A stretch of 64,000 nt of DNA from GCA-2687025 sp964473525. GTDB taxonomy: Bacteria > Poribacteria > WGA-4E > GCA-2687025. The stretch is from the NCBI GenBank assembly GCA_964473525.1, contig CAYYPK010000005.1:124001-188000 (forward strand). Reading direction: 5' to 3'. This document shows, piece by piece, positions 16,982 through 24,267 of the stretch. Below the pieces are notes generated by a model. The model saw nothing but the letters and a program-made list of their open reading frames with translations, was not told the origin of the DNA and ran no database searches. Within the stretch, counting starts at the first letter, position 1, and each line of letters starts with the position of its first letter. Made by a program: the position numbers and the translations under genes.

Positions 16982-17348
16982 CGCAGCACGCCCGCGCGAC
17001 CCCCTCAGCGATCACCTGAGGAGCCGCCTCGCGTCGCTATCCCCTACGGATAGTGTCGTCGTGATTCTGGCCCTGGCGTGGCTGGACCCGGCGGAGCCTC
17101 GGACGAAGCGTCTCACGAGCGAGCAGCGCCAGGCAATGATCGCAGCTACTCGGGAGCGCGCGAGAACCGGACAGTTCCCGGCCATCGACGCCATCCTGCG
17201 AGACAACGGCGGCCGCCGCCTCGGGGACGAACCCACCGCCCTCGGCACGATCGCGGTCGAGACCACCGCGAACGGCGTGCGCGCGCTGGCGGAGAGCGAA
17301 CACGTAGCCGCCATCCTCGACGACCAGCCGGTCCACGGCATCCAGTAG
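16971..17348 (+). CDS. Free-standing I9-like inhibitor, paralogous to the protease pro-region
   Basis: A 125-residue protein with no signal peptide. Residues 91-124 align without gaps to residues 92-125 of the adjacent subtilase pro-region, with 12 of 34 identical (including LAE, AI, Q and VH) and most others conservative; both proteins place this segment at the same distance from the N-terminus. It therefore looks like a duplicated pro-domain without a catalytic domain. Free I9 domains act as subtilisin inhibitors or folding chaperones. The ATG at 16971 overlaps the protease stop and is served by GAGG six bases before; an ATG at 16959 is possible. Translational coupling would keep inhibitor and protease in step. 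The function is inferred from paralogy. Confidence 0.7.
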   Translation: MARSAARPRDPLSDHLRSRLASLSPTDSVVVILALAWLDPAEPRTKRLTSEQRQAMIAATRERARTGQFPAIDAILRDNGGRRLGDEPTALGTIAVETTANGVRALAESEHVAAILDDQPVHGIQ

Positions 17349-17511
17349 TCGAGCGCTCTCCTCTGCCATCTCGCCTTCGCCTCCAACACGCGGCGCTTCC
17401 GGCCGGCCGACCCACGCGAGCGCTTTACGCAGCCGCGCGCCTGGTGCATAAGAGGGGCGACAGAACGACGAGCAACGCGGCGTATCAGGCCCACACGCAG
17501 GGAGCGGCGAC

Positions 17512-18276
17512 ATGGCGAAGATTCCAATCGGACTCCAGATGTACACGGTGCGCGAGCAGATGGCGGAGGATCCCGTCGGGACGCTCGAGGCCGTCGCGGA
17601 CATAGGCTATGCAGGCGTCGAGGGCGGCACGCCTCAGGGGCTGGCGACCAAGGACTTCCTGCGCGTCCTTGCCGACAACGGCATGCAAGTCATCGGCGGC
17701 GGGGCGTCGGCGTCGGACCTGCAGAACGACATTCAGAAGGTCGTAGACAACTGCGGCGCGCTCGGTATCAACAGCGTTATGATGGGCTTCGGCAGCAACC
17801 TCAGCACAGACGAATGGAAGGCCGCAGTCGCCGGTCTCGCCGAGGGAGCCGCCAACGCCGCCGTGAACGGCATTCGCGTGCTGTACCACAACCACGCCCA
17901 CGAGCTAGAGCAGACCGTCGGCGACGAGACCTGCCTGGACTACCTGCTGCGCACGATCCCGGCGAGCGACATAGGCGCCGAGCTGGACGTGTACTGGGTG
18001 CAGACCGGTGGCAAGGATCCAGGCGAGTACATCCGCAAGTACGCCGGCCGCACGCCGTTCCTGCACATCAAGGACCGCGCGCCGTCGCCCGCCGACGAGG
18101 AGTGCCCCTTCGCCGAGGTGGGGCACGGCATCCTCGATTGGGACGACGTGTTCACGTCCGCCGAGGCGCAGCCGGGCGTCGAGTGGTACATCGTCGAGCA
18201 GGACCGCTGGACGCGTCCTCCCATCGAGTGCGCGCGTATGAGCTTCGACTACCTCGCCTCGCGCGGCATGGCGTAG
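17512..18276 (+). CDS. Sugar phosphate isomerase/epimerase (xylose isomerase-like TIM barrel)
   Basis: A 254-residue member of the AP endonuclease 2/xylose isomerase-like superfamily. Strand motifs are visible in order: IGLQMYTVR, GYAGVEGG, VLYHNHAHE, IGAELDVYWVQTGG, FLHIKDR and EVGHGILDW, supplying the acidic and His ligands of the divalent-metal site. These enzymes isomerise or epimerise ketoses, inosose or related sugars. GGGAG precedes the ATG. It is followed after 22 bases by a PhyH dioxygenase-like gene in the same direction, so the two may be co-transcribed. The exact sugar is unknown. Confidence 0.88.
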   Translation: MAKIPIGLQMYTVREQMAEDPVGTLEAVADIGYAGVEGGTPQGLATKDFLRVLADNGMQVIGGGASASDLQNDIQKVVDNCGALGINSVMMGFGSNLSTDEWKAAVAGLAEGAANAAVNGIRVLYHNHAHELEQTVGDETCLDYLLRTIPASDIGAELDVYWVQTGGKDPGEYIRKYAGRTPFLHIKDRAPSPADEECPFAEVGHGILDWDDVFTSAEAQPGVEWYIVEQDRWTRPPIECARMSFDYLASRGMA

Positions 18277-18298
18277 GCGCTGGACGCGGAGGGGCGCG

Positions 18299-19150
18299 AT
18301 GTCCATGAGACACGCTGAGATCGCGGGCCGCCACACGCTGGAGTTCGGCATCGTGGGCGGCCACGGCGAACATGCGTCTCGCGCCGTAGACGTGATGGCC
18401 TCCGAGGACGAAATCGATCAACTCGCGACGCAAGGCTACCTCGTGCGGGAGCGGCTGTTCCCGCGCGAGGAGCTCCAGCGGCTGCGCGACGCGCTGGACG
18501 CCGTCGAGGCGGCGGAAGTCCGACCGGAGAACATCGGCCGCGGCGAGAACTTCGGCGGCTGGTTCCCGCGCTACCTCATGGACAAGCATCCGACCTTCCT
18601 GGAACTCGTGCGGTTCCAGCCGACGCTCTCCGTCGCGCGCGCGGTGCTTGGGCCTTACGTCCGTGTCCGTCAGTTGGGAGGACGCGTCAGCTACCCAGGC
18701 GAGCCGAACCAGCAGACGCACTGGCACATACACCGCAGACACGCCGCCCCGCCGCGGCCGGCGTTCTACGCATACCCGCACACGATAGACTGCCTCATCT
18801 ACCTCGACGACACCGACGACGCCAACGGCCCGCTCGCCATCCTGCCCGGCTCCCACCTCGGAACGCACGACGGCATCCAGGGCGGCGACCTGACCGAGAA
18901 GCCAGACCAACTCACGCTGCGTCTGCCCGCCGCTAGCTGCGTCATCATGCACAGCAACATCTGGCACCGGGCGTATCCGACAACGCCTGAGGGCGAGAAG
19001 CGGCGCCTTCTCATCCTGTGCTACGGGCCGACCTGGATGCGCGCGTCGCCCTTCGGGACGAAGCCCAAGGACGGGCTCTTGGAGAAGTTTCTGGCCGAAA
19101 CCGACGATCCTGAGCTCCAAGAACTCCTCGGCGTCGGCGGCTACCAATAG
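18299..19150 (+). CDS. PhyH-family dioxygenase-like protein (separate subfamily)
   Basis: A 283-residue phytanoyl-CoA dioxygenase superfamily protein, distinct from the tandem trio. It has FGGWFPRYLMDKHPTF near residues 85-100, a metal region His141-Trp-His143-Ile-His145 (THWHIHRR), IDCLIYLDDTDDANGPLAILPGSH, and a distal His in NIWHRAYP with an Arg further on (KRRLL) that could bind 2-oxoglutarate. The classical H-x-D is replaced by H-x-H. GGAGGGG precedes the ATG. It sits directly after the sugar isomerase; a role in breaking down a sugar or small organic compound is possible. Confidence 0.85.
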   Translation: MSMRHAEIAGRHTLEFGIVGGHGEHASRAVDVMASEDEIDQLATQGYLVRERLFPREELQRLRDALDAVEAAEVRPENIGRGENFGGWFPRYLMDKHPTFLELVRFQPTLSVARAVLGPYVRVRQLGGRVSYPGEPNQQTHWHIHRRHAAPPRPAFYAYPHTIDCLIYLDDTDDANGPLAILPGSHLGTHDGIQGGDLTEKPDQLTLRLPAASCVIMHSNIWHRAYPTTPEGEKRRLLILCYGPTWMRASPFGTKPKDGLLEKFLAETDDPELQELLGVGGYQ

Positions 19151-19255
19151 TCCGACGTGTGATGCCCGTGACGCCCTCCATCCTCCTCGTAGCTCCCTCT
19201 GGTCGTACACATACAGCGTGTAGGCGCGTGGTGCATCCAGACGAAGGGGTAAGGG

Positions 19256-19642
19256 ATGGCGAAGACATACACGTACGGCAGCGTCAGTCCGATCGGTGAC
19301 ACGGACCCGACGGACATGCCAGTGGCGGACGTTGAGACGGCTATCGCGTGGTACGAGTCGAAGATGGGCTTCCGGCTGGTGTCGCACATCGATGGCCCGG
19401 CGCCATCCGCGGTGCTCGAGCGAGATGGTATCCAGCTCGGTTTCGCCGTGAACGGCGGCGACCCGGAGCAGGCTAGCTGCTACATCAGCGTCAGCGACAT
19501 CAAGGCCGCGATGGAAGACCTCCAGTCCAGAGGGGTGCGCGTTGGGAATCACCGCATTGACGAGCATGGCGGCGAGAAACACGAGGTGTTCTTCGTCAGG
19601 GATGACGACGGCATCTGTTACTGCATTGGGCAGCGGGTCTAG
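19256..19642 (+). CDS. VOC-superfamily (glyoxalase-like) protein
   Basis: A 128-residue single-module vicinal oxygen chelate protein. It shows the beta-alpha-beta-beta-beta repeats: PVADVETAIAWYESKMGFRL, then AVLERDGIQLGFAV, then SVSDIKAAMEDLQSRGVRV and EVFFVRDDDGICYCI. Metal ligands at the usual positions (His/Glu) are only partly evident, so it could be a lyase, dioxygenase or a binding/resistance protein. AAGGGGTAAGG precedes the ATG. It lies 105 bases after the PhyH gene and 26 before the APH-like gene, same strand. Confidence 0.8.
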   Translation: MAKTYTYGSVSPIGDTDPTDMPVADVETAIAWYESKMGFRLVSHIDGPAPSAVLERDGIQLGFAVNGGDPEQASCYISVSDIKAAMEDLQSRGVRVGNHRIDEHGGEKHEVFFVRDDDGICYCIGQRV

Positions 19643-19668
19643 GCCGCTGTGGCCAGGGGCGAGCCGCC

Positions 19669-20637
19669 GTGTCTGAGTCGAACAAGGCCCTCGACGACGC
19701 CCCGTGGCTGGACCTGTGCCGCGCGGCCTGCGAGCACGCTGGCGTCGGCTTCGATGCCGCGCGTGTCATAGCCACGTGGGATCGCGGGTACAGCTGGAAT
19801 GCAGTCTACGCACTGGACGGGCGCCGCTTCCTGAAGCTGTACGGGCCACGCTCCATGGGGCTCTACCGCGTCGAGCGCGCGCTGCTGGAGATGATCGAAC
19901 GCGACCCAAACGTCACGGCGCCTAGCATCCTCGCCGCAGGCCAGGAGGAAGGCGCGCGACCTTATCTGGTCGTGACGGCGATGGATGGTGAGACCGCGGA
20001 ACACACCTGGGACGGTATCACCCGCGACGAGCAGCTAGGGATCGCGCGCGAACTCGGCGAGATGGTCCGCGCGCTCCACGCCATGGACGTCGGCGCCCTG
20101 GGAGACACGACGCAGCTTCCCGGCTCGCGGCGGGAGACATCGCCGCACAACGTCGCCGAGAACTGCGCGCACATCGAGGCGACGCCCGGCATCTCAGCCG
20201 CCACGGCAGACGAGTTCACGTCGTTCATCCGGGACGAAGGAGGCGCGATCCTCGCGGAGACGACGTGCGTCGTCCACTGCGAGCTCACCAACAACCACAT
20301 CTACCTGCGGCGGGACGGCGGCCGATGGCGACTGTCAGGGCTCATCGACTTCGCCGACGCCATGGTCAGCGCGCCTGAGTTCGACATTGCGTGGCTCTGG
20401 CCCTGGACGTTCTCCCGCGATCACGAAGCGATGCGCGTCTGCCTCGACGCCCTCTACGACGGCCGCCCCTTCTCCGACGACTTCGCGCGCCGGTGCCTTG
20501 CCGCGACGCTGTCAAGCTACACGGCGGAAGGGCTGTGGGGCGAATACGTCGCGGCGCGCCCGTCCGCGTCCGCCCGTTCGGTGGACGACATGACGGCGTG
20601 GCTCTTCCCCGCGTCCGTCTTCGCGGGCCGCGCCTGA
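19669..20637 (+). CDS. APH-family phosphotransferase-like protein with altered catalytic motif
   Basis: A 322-residue protein of the aminoglycoside/choline kinase-like fold. It has the nucleotide-binding lobe (RRFLKLYGP), the region ELGEMVRALHAMD, the catalytic-loop position VVHCELTNNHIYL and the metal-binding segment LIDFADAM. Where the family has His-Gly-Asp with the catalytic Asp, this protein has His-Cys-Glu, so phosphotransfer may be weakened or lost. Substrates in this family range from antibiotics to sugars and amino alcohols. The start is a GTG with only a weak GGGGCGAG before it. Confidence 0.75.
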   Translation: MSESNKALDDAPWLDLCRAACEHAGVGFDAARVIATWDRGYSWNAVYALDGRRFLKLYGPRSMGLYRVERALLEMIERDPNVTAPSILAAGQEEGARPYLVVTAMDGETAEHTWDGITRDEQLGIARELGEMVRALHAMDVGALGDTTQLPGSRRETSPHNVAENCAHIEATPGISAATADEFTSFIRDEGGAILAETTCVVHCELTNNHIYLRRDGGRWRLSGLIDFADAMVSAPEFDIAWLWPWTFSRDHEAMRVCLDALYDGRPFSDDFARRCLAATLSSYTAEGLWGEYVAARPSASARSVDDMTAWLFPASVFAGRA

Positions 20638-20784
20638 CCCCAGGCGCGCCGCCGCCGGACGCACATCACCACGTTGCGTATTCCTAAGTAACGCCTGAAC
20701 ATAGACAACCGAGGAGGCGCCAGCGCGACACCGTCGGCTGGAATAGGGGCGCCATAGGCTTATCCCCGCGACAAGGAGGCGCGC

Positions 20785-21651
20785 GTGACCCAAACAGACA
20801 GAGGCGGCGACGTGGGAGGCGGGACCGCCTCGCCGAACGGCGACCAGGCTAGCGACGCGCGGGGCATGGACGCGCGCCAGCGTCGAGTCGCCGCCGTGAG
20901 CGCGGCGGCAGGCTTCTCGCTGTTGCTCGTCGTCCTGTTCCAGGATCCTCCGACGTCGTGGAAGCTCCTGACGGCGGTCGGGCTCGTGGCCACCGGATGC
21001 TTCGGCATCGCTGGCGTAGCCGCGCGCAGGACGCTACGTCAATGGCCGGAAGTGTTCGTGGCGGTAGGAGGCTTCGTCGCCGTCCTGGGTGTGGGCATCA
21101 ACCTGCGGACGGAGCACGCGACGGCGATATGGGATCGCTCCCTCGAGACAGAGCGCCTCCTGAGCGAATTCAACAGCCAGTTGAGGCCGACGCACCACCG
21201 GGTGCAGCAGGCGCTCTTCGAGACGTTCGAGCTGCCCTACGGCGGCTACCTGCCCGAGGACGCCGCGCACGTTATCTACGAGGCGCGCGACGCGCACTGC
21301 CAGGACATCCGGTACGATATCACGTCGATCCTCAACGACTTGGAGCGCGGCGCCATCGCTGCCGAGGGCGACCTGTTCGACGAGGAGACACAGAAGGAGA
21401 GCATGTACGGCGCCACCTTGAGGCTCTACATGGCGTACGAGGCGTACGCGAAGGCGGTCGAGGACGCGCATGGAGGTGACCCGTGGCCTCCTCTCACGCG
21501 TTACGTCGCCATGATCCGGGGCGAGGCCGGCAGGATGTATGACATGTTCCGCCAGGAGCGGATCGAGCAGTTTGAGCGCGAGTCGTCGACCGAGAGGACG
21601 ATCCTGCACGGCCCGGGTCGGCGGGTGGCCGCGGAGGCGACATCGCCCTAG
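20785..21651 (+). CDS. Membrane protein of unknown family, tandem paralogue 1
   Basis: A 288-residue protein with a hydrophilic N-terminus (about 35 residues), three closely spaced hydrophobic helices (about 36-55, 61-80 and 90-108, including LRQWPEVFVAVGGFVAV), and a long helical cytoplasmic or periplasmic domain carrying ILNDLERGAIAAEGDLFDEETQ and DPWPPLTRYV. No family is recognised. A paralogue starts 360 bases downstream with the same layout. ACAAGGAGGCGCGC before the GTG is a good ribosome site. Confidence 0.6.
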   Translation: MTQTDRGGDVGGGTASPNGDQASDARGMDARQRRVAAVSAAAGFSLLLVVLFQDPPTSWKLLTAVGLVATGCFGIAGVAARRTLRQWPEVFVAVGGFVAVLGVGINLRTEHATAIWDRSLETERLLSEFNSQLRPTHHRVQQALFETFELPYGGYLPEDAAHVIYEARDAHCQDIRYDITSILNDLERGAIAAEGDLFDEETQKESMYGATLRLYMAYEAYAKAVEDAHGGDPWPPLTRYVAMIRGEAGRMYDMFRQERIEQFERESSTERTILHGPGRRVAAEATSP

Positions 21652-22010
21652 TTGGTGCGCTCCCAGTCTATGTTGCGTTGCGCCACCACCACCGCCGGAC
21701 AGGCGTCATCCTGAGCGACCGAAGGGAGTCGAAGGATCTCGGGCGCCCACGGGCCGACGGAACACAACATGGGCCGTCTGGCTCTGCGCCAGATCTCGGC
21801 GAGAGGCGTGGCGCTCAGGGGCCGCGAGGGCACGTACAGCGCGAGCTGCCTACTGCCGCCAACCTGCTCGCAGCCGCTGCGAACGAGCGGCCGGAATGCC
21901 CTACTCCTAATACAATCCGAAAATACATGGCGGCTTTGGGCCCGCCGACCCGTCTACATACCAGGCGGGCGCATCGGGCTCCGCCCCCAACCACGCTGGA
22001 GGTATGACGC
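21652..22010. other. 359-base gap with half of a REP-like element
   Basis: This stretch separates the two membrane-protein paralogues. At 21705-21741 it carries GTCATCCTGAGCG, a short spacer and CGAAGGATCTCGGG, the left half of the palindromic element seen complete at 12626 and 27140. The rest shows a modestly AT-rich run around 21900-21935 (CTCCTAATACAATCCG) that includes TACAAT and may hold the promoter of the second paralogue. No credible coding frame is seen. Confidence 0.5.
21705..21741 (+). repeat. REP-like element, partial copy C
   Basis: A half element, GTCATCCTGAGCG followed by CGAAGGATCTC with an intervening ACCGAAGGGAGT. It matches the outer and inner arm of the complete copy at 27140-27248. 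The mirror half is absent, so this copy has either decayed or is the short natural variant of the family. Confidence 0.6.
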
Positions 22011-22980
22011 ATGGCATCGCGACGGGCTGCACTCGATACCAAGCTCGCGGACATGAGCCTCTCGCAGGTCGTCGACGCGTTGGAGGACAGGCGCCGTATG
22101 AAGCCGCGCGACCGCACAGTTGCCTGGGCGTGTGGGACGGCCTGCTTGGCGCTGATACTAGCTATCCTCTTCCAGCCGGAAATGGTGCAATGGAGCATCC
22201 TTGCAGGCGTGGGATGCGCGGCGACCCTCATGTTCGCGCTCGCGGCTGTCGCTGCCAGACAGCACCTGCGACACTGGCCAGAAGTTGCGTTGGTCATAGC
22301 CGGATTCGTGGCGCTCATCGGCGTGGGCATCACAGCGCGCACCGCACACTCGAACGCGACGTGGGAGCGTGCGGTCGAAACCCAAAAGTCCCTTAGGTAC
22401 TTCAACACAGAGATGAAGCCCATGCACTACCGCGTCCGCCAGAATCTCGCCGAGACATTCGGCGTGGAGTACGGCGCATACCTGCCTGCTGACGCCGCCG
22501 CGCTAATCGCGGCGCCGAAGGATCGGCACTGTGAGGATCTCCGCCACGCCATCAGCACAATCCTGAACGACCTGGAGCGTGGGGCGGTGGCGGTCGAGCA
22601 TCGGCTGTTCGACGAAGCCACACAGACGGGGAGCATGGATGGAGCGATCCTCAACACGTACATGACGTACCGAGAATACGCGCGCGCGGCACGAAGCGAC
22701 CGGGAGAGATCTGTGGCCGCCACTGACCAAGTTCGTGGAGGCCATCGCGCGCCGGAAGCCTGACCTATACGCGAAGGCCCTTGCGAAGGCCGACAACCTG
22801 GCGGCTGCCAATGACCCCGACGGTACGGCCCGCGCGCACGACGAGACCATTCGACTGTTTGGCCACGGAGGAGGGGACTATGCCCATACAGCAACGGCGG
22901 GATGTCCTGATCGCAGCTCTGCTCACGTGGGTCGTGGCGGCCTGCACACTGACCTACATCGGTGCGCACCATCACCGTAA
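22011..22980 (+). pseudogene. Membrane protein tandem paralogue 2, frameshifted
   Basis: A paralogue of the protein at 20785-21651: three hydrophobic helices including LRHWPEVALVIAGFVALIGVGI, then ILNDLERGAVAVEHRLFDEATQ and YMTYREYARA. After that the reading frame loses homology, and the homologous continuation DLWPPLTKFVEAI (compare DPWPPLTRYVAMI) appears in another frame from about 22708. The break falls in the CG-dinucleotide run at 22678-22690. The uninterrupted 5' frame stops at 22763; the second frame runs to 22980. It is either an inactivated gene or an assembly indel in the CG run. Confidence 0.65.
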
Positions 22981-23485
22981 GGAGATGCTGAAGACCGTAG
23001 ATGGGGTGGCCAGGGCTGCGGAGAGTAGGGCCGACGCTGTCACAGCACCGGCTGAGAAGGAGCTCAACGCGCCCGCGGCGCCAGCTGGCCAGACCGCACA
23101 CGAGGCAGCGAAGGCCGTAGCCAAGGCTGCGAGGGATGCCGCAGCAGAGGAGGCGGGCGCAGGCGAATTGCACCTCTCCACCGTCGCGTGGTCGACTGCG
23201 GGAGCGCTACTCGCCATCGGCATCGGCATGGGTGTCAGTTTCGCGCATCTGTGGCAGGCGCTGTGGCGCGACGCCGCCCTCCCGGCCGCTCACTTCGGCG
23301 TGTTGCGGCTGATCGTATGTGAGGAGTGCGAGCCACGCCTTCACAAGGCTGCCCTAGCCCTGGACGCATACCAGGAAGCGTGCGACGTGGGGTCGGCCGC
23401 TACTGATCCCGAGGCGTGTCGCCATGCATCGCACAGATCCGGCGTAGATGGCGACAGAGCAACCACGCGTAGTCGACAGTGCTGA
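22880..23485 (+). CDS. Two-helix membrane protein of unknown function
   Basis: A 201-residue protein with an N-terminal membrane helix (VLIAALLTWVVAACTLTYIGA), an Ala/Glu-rich helical linker (about residues 35-100), a second helix (WSTAGALLAIGIGMGVSFAHLW) and a Cys-containing tail (VCEECEPRLHKAAL). GGAGGAGGGG directly precedes the ATG. It overlaps the end of the frameshifted paralogue and its last 35 or so codons run antisense to a degenerate MlrC tail, so the present C-terminus may be a chimera. No family recognised. Confidence 0.5.
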   Translation: MPIQQRRDVLIAALLTWVVAACTLTYIGAHHHRKEMLKTVDGVARAAESRADAVTAPAEKELNAPAAPAGQTAHEAAKAVAKAARDAAAEEAGAGELHLSTVAWSTAGALLAIGIGMGVSFAHLWQALWRDAALPAAHFGVLRLIVCEECEPRLHKAALALDAYQEACDVGSAATDPEACRHASHRSGVDGDRATTRSRQC

Positions 23486-23540
23486 CCCCTGGCGCATCGG
23501 GTTCGACGCTCGCTGCGACAGCGGGGCGAAGATGCCGCGC
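23440..23540 (-). pseudogene. Degenerate 3'-end fragment of an MlrC-like gene
   Basis: The minus strand encodes PAVAASVEPDAPGVSTVDYA followed by WLLCRHLRR. It aligns with the C-terminus of the intact MlrC gene about 900 bases away (PVVAATIELDTPGVSTVDYA, then RLPYRYLRR) with 20 of 29 residues identical. The rest of the gene is absent. The fragment lies on the far side of the TMEM175-like gene, as if a tandem MlrC duplicate had been lost except for its tail. Confidence 0.75.
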
Positions 23541-23586
23541 CCTGATGGCGTGTCCGCGCGCGAGCGGCGACTCAGTGCGTGCGCGC

Positions 23587-24234
23587 CTACGCGTCTGTCT
23601 TGGGACGAGCCCGCGTCGCGTGCGGGAACACCCAATACAGAGCGACAGCCGCGTAGCACGCAAACGCGAACGCCTCGTGTACAAAGCCCAGCGCGATGCC
23701 GACCGTGTAAGCCGCTGGCCCAAGCACGACGGAGTACACCGTGCCGGTCCTGAACATCGCGGCGTCCACGTCGTCCCGCAGTAGTTCGGGCCGCCTCTGG
23801 AGCCGCACGCGGATAAGGATGAACCCAATCCCGACCAATAGCATGGATACGCCGTAGACCGTGACGGCCAGACGATTGGTGGGGTAATCGCCCATGAGCG
23901 CGGTGGGGAAGGGCAGGAAGGAAGTCCACAGAAGCATATTCGCGTTCAGCCAGAACAGCCGGTCATCGATCTCGTCGATGAGATCCAGCAGCCGGCAGTG
24001 ATTGAGCCAGATGACGCACACCGTCACGAAGCTAATGACCCAGCTGACGAAGCTGGGAGCCAACGCCCCGAGTCGGTACGCGAGCTCCCACGCCGACTCG
24101 CCGTCCTCGAGGGTGGGAGGCTTGATCTCGAACACAAGTAGCGTGACGACGATGGCGAACACGCCGTCGCTGAACGCCTCCACGCGGGAACGCGCGACGT
24201 TGTCACCTGTCGCGGCGCGACGCAGGGCCCTCAT
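23587..24234 (-). CDS. TMEM175/DUF1211-family membrane protein (putative K+ channel)
   Basis: A 215-residue protein with six predicted helices. The first carries the family signature RVEAFSDGVFAIVVTLLV; FSDG is the selectivity and hydrogen-bond motif of prokaryotic TMEM175 potassium channels. The other helices follow at roughly residues 60-80, 95-115, 125-145, 165-185 and 190-205. Bacterial members are tetrameric K+ channels. GGGAGAG lies ahead of the ATG. It is 33 bases downstream of mlrC on the same strand, and directly downstream lies the degenerate MlrC tail. Confidence 0.85.
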   Translation of the reverse strand: MRALRRAATGDNVARSRVEAFSDGVFAIVVTLLVFEIKPPTLEDGESAWELAYRLGALAPSFVSWVISFVTVCVIWLNHCRLLDLIDEIDDRLFWLNANMLLWTSFLPFPTALMGDYPTNRLAVTVYGVSMLLVGIGFILIRVRLQRRPELLRDDVDAAMFRTGTVYSVVLGPAAYTVGIALGFVHEAFAFACYAAVALYWVFPHATRARPKTDA

Positions 24235-24267
24235 GCCGATCTCTCCCTGTGTGAAGGCGGCGAGCCG

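Noticed and set aside
12880..17348. Gasdermin as the target of the protease in the NACHT cassette
   Set aside because: No gasdermin-like gene was seen in or next to the cassette; the small third gene matches the protease pro-region instead.
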